Positions 11,530 through 22,800 of a stretch of DNA of 64,000 nt are shown here, one piece after another. The position numbers and the translations under genes are program-made. This DNA comes from Eublepharis macularius. Its lineage: Eukaryota > Chordata > Lepidosauria > Squamata > Eublepharidae. The first letter of the stretch is position 1. Each line of letters starts with the position of its first letter. The stretch is taken from positions 16,750,001-16,814,000 of the forward strand of contig NC_072805.1 in the NCBI RefSeq assembly GCF_028583425.1, read 5' to 3'. Under the pieces are notes generated by a model. That model made no database searches. It had not been told where the DNA came from and saw nothing but the letters and a program-made list of their open reading frames with translations.

Positions 11530-12175
11530 CAGATTGCCCAGGTTGGGCAATTCCTGGAGATTCGTGGGCAGACCCTGGGTATGGCAGGGTTTGGGAAAAG
11601 GAGGGACTTCAGTAGAGTGTAAAGCCATCGACACTGCCAGCACCAGAATTTCTGGCACCTGCGGCCACCCTCCTGTGAGTGTGCATGCAGCTTGCGTGCC
11701 TCCGGACTGCGTGATGACGTCATCACATGATGACGTCATCATGCAGCTAAAGCCGGGCCCATTGGCCAGCAGGTAGCTGGGGCGGCGCAGGGAGGCTGCC
11801 CACGCTCCACACGCTGTCCCAGCTGCCTGCCGTGCTTGGCCTGTGGCTGCTGCGCCAAGCCGGGGGGGTGTGGTGGCAGTGGCGGCAGCAGCAATGGCGG
11901 CACAGGGTTGGCTGGCTGCAGCAGCAGCTGCGGGCCAGGCATGCCAGCTCCATGGCACGCGCCTCCACCCCAGCACCCCCTCTGGCACCCCCTCTGGCAC
12001 CCCTTCTGGCCCCGCGGCGCCCATGGCGCCCACCATACTGCCTCAATGGTGGCGCCGGCCCTGGCCATAGAGTCCACCTTCCAAAGCATCCATTTTCTTC
12101 AGTGGCACTGACCATTGTAGCCTGGAGATCAGTTGTAATTCTGGGAGATCTCTAGGCTCCACCTGGAGACTGATC
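11530..12175 (+). mobile_element. hAT-type MITE (TAGGGTTGCCAA family) split by a GC-rich hAT MITE
   Basis: GGTTGGGCAATTCCTGGAGA (11540) and the AGAGTCCACCTTCC to CTCCACCTGGAGACTG part (12069-12170) are the two halves of one copy of the family, broken at GCCAT|AGAG by the GC-rich element at 11632-12063. Confidence 0.75.
11632..12063. mobile_element. GC-rich 432-bp hAT-type MITE
   Basis: Flanked by GCCATCGA (11624-11631) and GCCATAGA (12064-12071), an 8-bp duplication with one change. The ends CACTGCCAGC and GCCGGCCCTG are inverted copies of CAGGGCCGGC, a hAT-like terminus. It contains GATGACGTCATCACATGATG and CAGCAGCAGCTG runs. The several overlapping open frames here are composition artefacts. 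A relative lies at 24428-24780. Confidence 0.8.
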
Positions 12176-12774
12176 ATACTAGTAAGTTTCTAGTCCTTTT
12201 TATCGTGAGGATATAAGGGAAAACAGTGTTTTAATATGCCAGGAAAAGGCAGGTCTATAAGCCTACTAAGTGAATTTTCAATTAGCCAACCTCTTTGTGC
12301 TCTCTCTCTCTTCTTGTTTTAGAGCTATAATTAAGTATGACAACTGTTATAACACTTGCAGCCTAGTTGACTGCATAATAACTTGGAAGTAAGCCATATG
12401 GAGCTCAATGGAGTTGATTGCCCAGTAAGTAAGCAGAAGCCTGCGGCTTTGGTTGTAGCTTCTTTATGACTCACGTTAAACACCAAAATGCTATACAGCC
12501 CAATAAAGCTATTATATAGTTAATAAAAATAATGTATTTTGGGGTGTTTATATAGTGCCTTCAGTGAATATATAGTCACTTTGGGTGTGAACCCAGACGC
12601 GACATTTCTACATCAGGTTGACACTCTAGGATTCACCTGAAACTCTACAGCAAAAACCTTAGTTTAAGGTGTATCTCAGAGTATCACCCCAATGTGATGA
12701 CATCACTTCCAGGTTCATACCAGAGGTGACATTGTGGTGCTGGTGCAAAACTGATTATAGGACTCCACCTATTG

Positions 12775-14200
12775 ATAAATTAACAGGAACACCCTATAGA
12801 GAAAGAGGGCCAAGAACAGAACTGTGGAGGATCTCAGTGGAGAGAAGGAAATCAGAAGAGCTTCTTCTCATGGAAAATAAATCAAAGATTGGACAGTTGG
12901 GGAGGGAAGGACAGAATCCCATGCTAAGGGGGTCAAGCAGAAGACTGAGATCAACTGTATCAAAGACAACAGGTCCAGTAGGATAAGAACAAACTGAAAG
13001 ACCTTTGAAAGGGATCACTTTTTGATTTGTGATAGACAGGAAGGAGAACAGTAGAGGAAACGACTACCATGGGATAGAGTCAGGAGTCATTGTGGAGGGA
13101 TTGGAGGCAGGCAACTGGGTAGCCACTTATCAAGTGAGTTGAGAGGAAGAGGAGAGGACGAAAAAAAGTATAGAAAGAGGCTCAGAAAGGAAGCTAGGAT
13201 AGAATGGAAGAGGGATCAGAGTGGACATTTTCATTTTGATCTTTGAAGAGTAAGGCAAAGCCTCAAGCGGTGAGTAAGGAGGGGGGAAGTTTCAGGAAAA
13301 ATCTTAGTAGGGTATCAAAGGTAGAGAAGAAATATTTTCTGGAATGAGTGTGGATCAGGGAGAGACTGTCATAGTGTACTTAGCTAGGTATTTGGTAGAT
13401 GACAAATTGAGGATCGATTTATGACCAACAAAATCAGCCTGCTTGTTTGTTGTCCTCCAGAGCGTGAACTGAGATATCAAATGAAAGGTGTGTGGCAAGA
13501 CTGGGGACTGAGATGGACGGGTGGTTTTGTGTGATAGTGAGGCCAGTAAGTCAAAAGTTAAGGACAGGGGTGTTAGATGCAGAGATTACAGAACTAAAGG
13601 AGTAAGCAAAGATGACGCCACTTCGAAGAAGCCATTGGAGCCACAGATGTGGACGGAGAAAGAGGCAGAGCACAGAGAAAGGTGGACAGCGTGTGCAGTG
13701 CTGAAGGCAATAAAGTGTTCATCGAGCAGATGACATTCCACAGCAAATGCGGAGGAGTTCTTGGTGAACACAAGATCCAGAGAATGCCCAAGGCAGAGTG
13801 TGTAGGGGTCAGTGTAAAGGTGGAGCATGAAGGATGTAATTAGGGAAAGGAGACAGCTGCTCCAAGAGAATGATCAATATGGATGTTGAAATCACCAAGG
13901 GCATTAGGGAGGAAGCAAGTGAGCCAGACATTGCAGACTAAAGGGAGAGATCAATGTACAAGGGCAACACACAGTCACAGAGGGGGGACCAGAGTCCTTC
14001 AGAATGGACTCTGAAGGTAGAGCAGTGGTGAGATGGGGTGAGGGAAGGGACAAAATGGGGTAAAATTTGGAAAGATGACTAGTGTGGACTTCAGAATGAG
14101 GTGTGCGGGAGAGGCAGAGACCTCTAACGGAAAGGGCAGCAATGGTGGCAATGCCACAGAGGAAAAGTGGGCTTTGGGGGAAGTCAAGTAAGTGGAGGTA
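12775..14200 (-). mobile_element. CR1/L2-group LINE, minus strand, decayed
   Basis: Minus-strand frames give endonuclease pieces LGDFNIHIDHSLGAA (13910-13860) and LGHSLDLVFTKNSSAF (about 13790-13740), then reverse-transcriptase pieces FDTVDLSLLLD (12960-12930) and SSVLGPLSL (about 12820-12794). The order fits EN then RT of one element. Many stops show it is dead. Confidence 0.7.
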
Positions 14201-15160
14201 TCAAGAGAGAGAAAAGATCACAGGGGGCGTGAATTGTGAATTGATGGAAAGCAGGGACGGGAGAGACAGCAAATAGGAATGAGAGAGAAAAAACACAGGT
14301 GAGTGCCTTAGTACTAGGAACAAGTACCAGAAGGCCCATGAAAAGGAAAAATGGATAGTCTGAAAGGGGCAAGAGGAATTTGGCAGGGAGGCGGGCATCA
14401 TAGGATGCTGCTATCTGAAAGCTTGGATGCTGCAGATTTTGCAGCAAACATGTTTGACAGTCAAACTTATTGATTGTTACTGAGTTTAACTGTGACAATC
14501 AGATATGAGACATTCAGCAAGTTTGTTTAGTTCAGCAGCACTGAACAACTCAAATCACTGATAAAGAGGTTTGCACTGAGTTTTGCTAACCTGCACATGT
14601 GCAAAAATGATGCAAGTGGATCAGCAGCCGTTATTGTTGCTAAGGAATACCTAGATGAAAACCGAAGACCAGAATTTCTTTTTTTTAAAAAAATAACTCC
14701 GTGTTTATTTATGATTGATTTTACTGTCTACTTAATCAACAGCCTGCCAAGTAGAGCAGTGGTATGGGAAGGGAGTGCCAGTAGAACTCAGTTGGGCAGT
14801 CTGTGTTGTACTCTACTGTTAGGAAGGGATAAAGTGAACCAGCCTGCTGAATAGCCAGAAACAGGTGAATGAACACAACAGTCCACTGAAAAACTGGCTC
14901 TCTGTTCGCAACCGGCTCACAGGATGTGAGATGATCAAACAGCTAATTGAGCATCCCTACCTAAAAGTGTGGATTGGTCACAAACAAGGACCAAACAGGA
15001 ACCAGAGATGGTCTTTGGCAGCTGCCTTAACTAGCTGCCCATGCGCCAATTATACGGAGATAGAAATCACCATTTAATTCAAGCCCTGCTAGAGGCTGAG
15101 AATGTGGTCAGATGCCACTGCAGGGGTGGGAGAGGAGAGATTACGCAGCCAGATAAGAGA
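14200..15160. other. Divergent intergenic stretch without recognised features
   Basis: No exon, RNA gene or repeat family could be assigned here. The left edge may contain the degraded 5' end of the minus-strand LINE. Confidence 0.3.
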
Positions 15161-15169
15161 ATAGCAAGA

Positions 15170-15560
15170 AACACAAAAGATTGTGTAGCCGTATTGGTCA
15201 ACACAAAAATTCCAGAAACAAAAGTCATGCAATACCTCATTTATTAGGACCAGCCATAGGCTTAGCAATCTCCAGGTAGGGAGGACATCTCCAAGAATTA
15301 CAGCTGATTTCTAGACAACAGAGATCAGTTCCCCTGGAGAAAATGGCTGCTTTTGAGGGTAGACTCTATGGCATTATATCTCACTGAGGTCCATCCCCTC
15401 TCCAAACGCTGTCTTCCCCAGGCTATACCCTCAAATCTCCAGGAATTTCCCAACCCTGACCATCTAAAATATCACACACACCCCACACACCAAGTGTACA
15501 AGCTTTCAAGTTCCACAGAACTCTTCATCAAGCCAGCCTCCCTTTGAGAATAGAAAAGTC
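15170..15560 (-). mobile_element. Old PLE-terminal-like repeat split by a hAT MITE (15262-15457)
   Basis: TGTGTAGCCGTATTGGTC and CAAGCTTTCAAGTTCCACAG with AACTCTTCATCAAG resemble the Penelope-terminal copies at 33313 and 45152. The hAT MITE between them has GAAAATGGCTGCTTTTGAGG and ATGGCATTATATCTC, as in the family at 17764. Confidence 0.5.
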
Positions 15561-16842
15561 TGTCAGCAGTTGCCTCTAAACAGGATAAGCAAATCACTTG
15601 TAAGGCAGAGAGAAGAAGAAAAACATGGAGTTCCTCAACTGGCTGACCGTGTGGGAGAGAAACAACAAAACCTAGCGCTAACAGCAGGAATTTAGCATGA
15701 TCTTGGATTAGAAATTGTTCCCACTGTAAAATAGATTAGCTGATGTTTGTGGTTGTGTTTAAAAAACAAAACTGAACCAAGTATTGTGCAAATTAAATGT
15801 GAAAAACAAATCCTTACAAAGGACTTACACAGACTAGATCAATTGAGGGAACTTTCTACAAGAATAATTAAACACCAACACAACAATTTACTGGGGGGGG
15901 GGGGAATGAAACCATGCATTGTGTAAAAAAAGAGCAAAACCACTTCATAATAAGCTCCTACAGACTGGATGACACCTAACCAAGTGGGGTCAGCCTCTCA
16001 GAAAATGAGAAGAATACGAAGCAGCGTCCTAATTTATTTAGAATCCAGGCCACTGTTGTCATTCATTCCTTGTCACTGAATGAACAAATAAAATGTCTCT
16101 GAGCAATCACCTTTAATGGCTGAGCAGCTCTTAATTGTTCAGGGCTAACGAATTAAACACCACAGGCCACTCTCGACAGACTGTTCACGAGGCGCCTCAA
16201 ACCCAAACCATACATTATGAGGCATATTTCACCACATTTCCCTGGTAGCTGACGTTAAAGCGAATGCCTGGCATAAATTCACCACAGAATTTCTTTGCCA
16301 TTTCATGATGGGTTGCCAGTTACAGGGATGTGTGATGCTTATTTCATTTATTGTCATCTTGCTAGAGAAACAAGAGGGAAAGGGGGGGGCAACAGCAGCC
16401 CCTGGCTCTTCACAACGTGGCGGGACCATTCGTTCAAACGCACACTTCTGGTAGTTCCTCAAAGAGTTTGGCATGCAAAGAATTAGACACACAAGACACA
16501 GATCTTGCGACAGGGGAGAGAAATGTGTCCCTTTTCTAATCAGTGTGAGGGCGTCTATTAAAAATGGTGCTGATCAGACACTTTACAAATACCTCAAGCC
16601 AACAACGCGGCATATTAGAGGCATCCTTATTAACAAACATCTATCTGAGGAATTTGGCATGAAGAATCATTAAAAAAAATGGGTTTTGCACTTCAGCTTA
16701 GACACACACAACTAGTCCATCCTTTCATTATGCATGCTTGCATCACCGACTGAGGTTCATTAAAACCAGGCCGAGTCTCCAGTGTCCCAGATACCTCTGT
16801 CCTCACAAAGACACAGGAGCAAGCACTTGCAGTACAGAGACC
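15560..16842. other. Upstream flank of SDR gene 2
   Basis: Mostly unique, AT-rich sequence with a G-run at 15893-15903. No promoter motif can be called with confidence upstream of the start codon at 16843. Confidence 0.3.
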
Positions 16843-19800
16843 ATGGAAGATTTCAAGATTCAAAGTGTCCTGTTGACCGGAAGCGACCGAGGGATTGGCC
16901 TGGGTTTGGTGCAGCAGTTTCTGGAGCTGCTGCATCCACCTCAGTTCCTCTTTGCAACCTGCAGGCATCCTGAGGGCCCTGAAGGACAGGTGAGGAGGAA
17001 AGGGGCTGAAACAGGTTCTCCCAGGATCGAGAAGTGGTCCCCTCTTTGTGGAGATCCCCTTTGAGGAGGCACAGAAAGTTTCCTCTCTCCCAGGGGCATA
17101 TTGAGAAGCTGAAACAGCCCAGCCCCGTTGTGCTGCCACCTCTGATTTACCTGTTACCCCATCGCATCGCAGTTGGGGTTGAGCTTGCTTCTGGCCTCTA
17201 GAGGCCTCGCTCCAGGGCGGTGGTCCACTAGTAACAGTCCTGGTTTCTTACAAGGACCAATCTACCCTATATCCCTCCTGAAATGTAGTAAATTTAGTTT
17301 ATTTTACTTCATTTAAACCCCAGAGGGGACCCAAAGAAGCTTACATCATTGTCCATTCCTCTGTTTTGTCCTCACAAAAACCTTGTGAGGTAGGTTAGGC
17401 TGAGAGGGTGTGACTGGCCCAACAAGTTTCTGTGGCAGAGTGGGAATATCATGCAAATATTATTGGGTTGCCAACTACGGTTGCCAACCTACAGGTGGGC
17501 CTGGCGACCTGGAATTACAACTGACCTCCTCATGACAGAGTAGGGCTGCCAGGCCCTCTGGTGGGGGAGGGGGATCCCCTGTTCCCAGCCTCTGCCCCCC
17601 ACCATCACTCACCTGACTGGCAGGGGGGGGGAAGGCCCAGGGAACAGACTCAGGAAGCAAAAAGCCTCCAGCTGTGATGGCATCACTTCCTTAAGTGACA
17701 GCATTGTGCTCAATGACAGGCATGCTCCTTCTCCTCACAGGGACCCAAATTGGCCCCATGAAGTAGGGTTGCCAGCTCTAAGTTGGGAAATTCCTGGAGA
17801 TCTGGGGGGTGAAACCTGGAGAAAGAGGGGAATAGGGAGGGAAAGGACCTTGGCATGGCATAATTCCACAGAGTCCACCCCCCAAAGTAGCCATTTTCTC
17901 CAGGTGAACTGATCTCTGTGGCCTGGAGACCAGTTGTAATTCCAGGAGATCTCCAGCCACTACCTGGAGGCTGGCAACCCTACCATGAAGGGTGGGAGGA
18001 TGCCGGCTGCTGGGCTCAATGACGTCACTTCTGGAAGTGATGTAATTGCACCCTGTTGGACTGTGTATGTGCAAAGCGCGTATGCGAGAAGATAGTAAAG
18101 GTAAGTGCCACGTCCCCCTCCTTCTGCCGTAAGGGGACCTGGTAAACCTAGGACAAAGATCAATTCCTCTGGAGAAAATGGCTGCTCTGTAGGGTGAATT
18201 CTATGGCAGAATGCCCCATTGAGGTACCTCCCCAAGCCCTGCTCCCTCCAGGATCCACCCCCAAATCTCCAGGAATTTCACAGTCCAGGAGTCTGCCAAC
18301 CCTAGAAACATGATTGGAACCTATGACAGTAACTGAGTATTAATTTCCTCTGCGGAGGCAAGAATATGATAATTCCATCCTAGTTATCTGAAAAACAAAA
18401 CACAACATAGCCCTAAGAATAACTAATATAGGTTGGTTTGATCAGGCCACCAGCCTTTCCATGTCTTTAAGAGTAACCTCCGAAAGGAACCCTATTGAGT
18501 TCAAACTGAAGCAAAAGGTGTTGACATGCTCACACAGGCACTTTTATATGCTGAAACTGTTAGAGAAGAAAATTCACCTGTGCCCAGCACTCAAAATATG
18601 TGATAAACAGAAAAGAAGATTATGCCCAAGGCTATGTTCTCTACCGTCTGTCTTACTTAGTACAGCAGTGATTCCCCTGTTGTCAAAGTGCCTTACACAG
18701 CAATAGCCATGCATTACTGCTTAAGAGTAAAAAAAAAAAGTTTATTTAGGAACTTACATGCTTAGATAGTGAAGAGGAGAGATAGATACAGCGTCTGGCT
18801 ATCTTGCTAACTAAAAGAGAATTCTGAGAAGAAGCAGGATATTACCCTGAGAGCACCAATCAGGAGACAAGACAAGGAAGGGACACTCAAAGAAAGAGAA
18901 ATGCTGTCCTTACATTCCTGATGAATCCTTGCTGCCCCCTGGCGAGTCTTCTCTTTATCTTTGTACCCTCGTTGTTTCTACTTCCAACACCCCTTCTCAA
19001 GGTCCAGTGTACAAAGTCTTCAAGATTCATCTTCTTCCATAGACTTTCAAATGTTTCTTCAGCAAGTGGTTTGGTGAGAACATCTGCAATCATTTCTTCT
19101 GTAGGACAGTACTGTAACTCAACAAGCCCTTCTTCTTGCATGTTTCTTACTATGTGATGCTTTACATCTATGTGCTTAGATCTTGACTCGATCCTTTCCG
19201 TCTTTGCAAGTTTTATGTATCCTTGATTGTCTTCAAAGACTTGCATGGGTCTTGGTTCATCTGTCCCAAAGCCTTCCGTTAGTTGTATCATCCACTTGAG
19301 CTCTTGATATGCTTCCATTGCTGATATATAGTCAGCTTCGGTAGATGCTGCTGTGACAAGTTCTTGCTTTTCTGCTTGTCCGACTAACCGCTCCTCCGCT
19401 ATAGAAGAACACCTGTTCACTGGTGCACTTTCTATCTGTAGTGTCTTTTTACGAATCTGCATCCATGTATCCCACTAGTCTGGGATTATCACTTGCTGGT
19501 AGCTTGAGTTTCAGCTGTGCAGTGCCTCTGAGGTATCTTGCTAGTCTCTTGCTGATGTGGCTGTATTGATTGCTGTAACATTCACCCCCAAAGCGAAGTG
19601 AAGCCATCGAAGTAACATTTCTAGATGTGCAATTCAGGCATCAGATGGAATGCAACACAGACAATGTTCTACTTGCTTCTTAGTGCTCCAGGTCGCAGTC
19701 CACCTGCAAACAGACTGTGAGGAGCCAAAAAGAAAGAGTATTGCAGAACTGAAAATGTCAAAAAAAGCACCAAGGAGCCCACTGCAACTATTAAGCAAAC

Positions 19801-22800
19801 AGGGAAGACTGAAAAGTAAACACGAGAGCAAACTCACAATTGTGGTCCTTGTATAACCTTAAGTATTTTATATAAAGTGTAAAGTGAAATACATGATTCT
19901 AAATAGGAAAGGATGCACACATTGATATCTCTATTACAATATTGGTTCTGTAAAAGTCTCCTGTAAACACTCAAGGTAAGCTACAAAGTCAGTTTCAAAA
20001 GCAGGCAGATATCTTATAAGTCCTTCACTTTGCATCTTTCAGATGAAAACTACAAGGTCATTCTACAGCCTTGACACTTGCGTGTCACTTCACTGTACCA
20101 AGTTACTCTCATCTTTACTTTTCAGTCTTCCCTGTTTACTTAACAGACCGAGGAAGGCCATGCTTTCCGCTCTAGAATCTCGGTGGTTCCAGTTGCTTGT
20201 TTTTTAACAGCCATGTTTTATTAGAGAGCAAAATACTACCTGTACCTTTTCCAACTGAGTGTTTATATCGTTAGGTATTAAAGGAAATGGCTGCTAGATG
20301 TTCAAAGAACGCACGCCTGGTTGTGCTGCAACTAGGTAAGTATTCATCATGAGCAATTCTACTCACCAGCATTCACAATGGCAAACCATCTATTATATTT
20401 TGCTAGAAACAAAGCCCTTTGTGGGAAAAAATACAACGGGTTCTAGAAAGGAGACCGCGGGCAGGCTGGTATTACTTTTACACCATGACTAATCCTGGCT
20501 GGGTGAAGTTGATGGGGGGGCAGACATTGCCACCTGCTCTGCTCCTGATTCCGGCCAGGTGAAGTGAGGAGGATATTTCCACCTGCTCTGCTTCTGATTT
20601 CAACTGGTGAAGAGGGGTTGAACATTGCCTCCTGCTCTGTGCTTGATCCCAGCTGGGAGAAGGCAGGGGGCAGGCATTGCCACCTGCTCTGCTACTGATC
20701 CCAGCTGGGTGAAAGAGGGTGTGTACTGCCTCCTGTTCTGCACCTGATTCTGGCTGGGTGAAGGGGGTGGGCATTGCTTCCTGCTCCATGCCTGATCCCG
20801 GCCGGGTGATAGTGGAGGGTGGGCATTGCTACTTGTTCCGTTCCTGATCCCAGCGGGGTGAAGGTGGTGGGTAGGCATTGCCATCTGCTCCGCTCCTGAT
20901 CCCAGCTGGGTGAAGTTGGAGGTGGGTGGGCATTGGCCCCTGCTCCACACCTGATCTCAGCTGGGTGAAGGGGGGGGCGCACATCACCACCTGCTCCATG
21001 CCAGATCCCAGTGGGGTGAATGTGGGGGGCAGGCATTGCCACCTGCTCTGCTCCAGATTTCGACTGGTGAAGAGAGGTTGGACATTGCCTCCTGCTCCGT
21101 GCCTGATCCCAGCTGGGTGAAGGCAGGGGGTAGGCATTGCCACCTGCTCCACTCCTGATGCCGGCTGGGTGAAGAGGGGCAGGTATTTCCACCTGCTCTG
21201 CACCCAACCAGATGAAAGGGGGCGTGCATTGCTTCCTGTTCTGCACCTGATTATGGCCGGGTGAAGGGGGTGGGTATTGCCACCTGTTCCATTCCTGATC
21301 CCAGCTGGGTGAAGTCAGGGGTGGGCGGGCATTGCCCCCTGCTCCATGCCTGATCCCAGTTGGATGAAGGTGTGGGCGGGGTATGCATCGCCATGCTGGA
21401 TCCCAGCTGGGTGAAGGCAGGGGGCAGGCATTGCCACCTGCTCCACACCTGATCCCGACCTGGGCTTTCCACCACGGCGTGTACTCAGAGGGACAGGCTG
21501 CCTCTTCCAGGCTTCCCTCCATGGCAGTGCCCTCTGGAGAAGCACCAGGGTAGGAAGTGAGTTGTCTGGAACACGGTTAGCCTTTTATATAGTAGGAGTT
21601 TGCCCTTCCTCCAAGACATTCCAGTTGTATGCAGCTCCCCCCCCCAAACCGTTTTTTATCTTCACAATGACCCAGAGAGGTAGATTAGGCTGAGACACAT
21701 TGTGAAGAGGCCAAAGTCTCTCCAGCCTAACTCCAATACCAATGACATTCCACAATTGCAGAGTCAAGACTTTAAGACACTGTTATGTGCTTCCTACTTC
21801 CCTGAGACATGAAAAGTTCCAGGGAGAGACTGTACCCGAGTTGTTTTCTTTTGGAGAATGGGAGACTTGTTACATTTTGCTGGAATATACTGGTAAGATG
21901 TAGATGGAGGCACCCCTACAAGGTAACAGATCCATTTTCCCACATCAGATATCAAGAGGCATCTTGCCCCCCCAAATGCTTTAGGCAACTGGCGGCCAGG
22001 CTACAAGTGACGGGTGACACAGGTTGGACACTTTTCAGCTTCCCTCAAGTTTTGGCGGGAAATGTAGGCAGTTTGGTGGAATGTTGGTCAAGTGACAGTT
22101 GAAAAGTTCATTGGACAGCAGTTGGAGAGCCAAGCTGCAAGACCAGGACGCCTACATTTCCCATCAAAACTTGAGGGAAGCTGACAAGTGTCCAACTTGT
22201 GTCATTTGTCACTTGTAGCCTGGCCCTCAGTTGCTGACTGGACTGCTTCAGTTTCTTCTGTAATCTCAAGCTGCATTTTTATTTTCTCTCTCATCCCACA
22301 CACATATGCCCCTGCCCCCTTCCTTGAGGGTGAGGGAGAACCCTTTTCAAGCCCTACTAGTTATTGATTGACACTAAAGGCCCACTGAAGGAGAGAGCCA
22401 GGGCTTTTTTTCAGCGGGAACGTGGTGGAACGGAGTTCCGGCATCTCTTAAAAACGGTCACATGGCCAGTGGCCCCGCCCCCTGATCTCCAGACAGAGGG
22501 GAGTTAAGATTGCCCTACTTGCTGCTTGGCGGCGCTTAGGGCAATCTAAACTCCCTTCTATCTGGAGATCAGGGGGTGGGGCCACCAGCCATGTGACCGT
22601 TTTCTCCGAGGACAACCCACTGAGTTCCACCACCGCTTTTCCCAGAAAAAAAGCCCTGGAGAGAGCTATAGCCGTTATGAAATGTGACTTCTTCGTCTGG
22701 CTCCCTCAAGGCATGCCACTTTAAGCTCAGATCATGACAATACCAAATAGTGCTTATTTTTGGTCCTGTCTCTGGACAGGCCCCTCTTAAATCCTGTTTC

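Noticed and set aside
11488-12155. Several long overlapping open frames on both strands
   Set aside because: They lie in a GC-rich MITE with few stop codons in any frame.
17094-17144. Possible linker exon of SDR gene 2 (good acceptor CTCTCCCAG and a VVLPPL-like peptide)
   Set aside because: No donor in the required phase; the exon at 20275-20335 fits in similarity, phase and both splice sites.
20692-21522. Minus-strand open frame of 276 codons
   Set aside because: It is the 51-bp minisatellite read in a stop-free frame; no family resemblance and no splice or start context.
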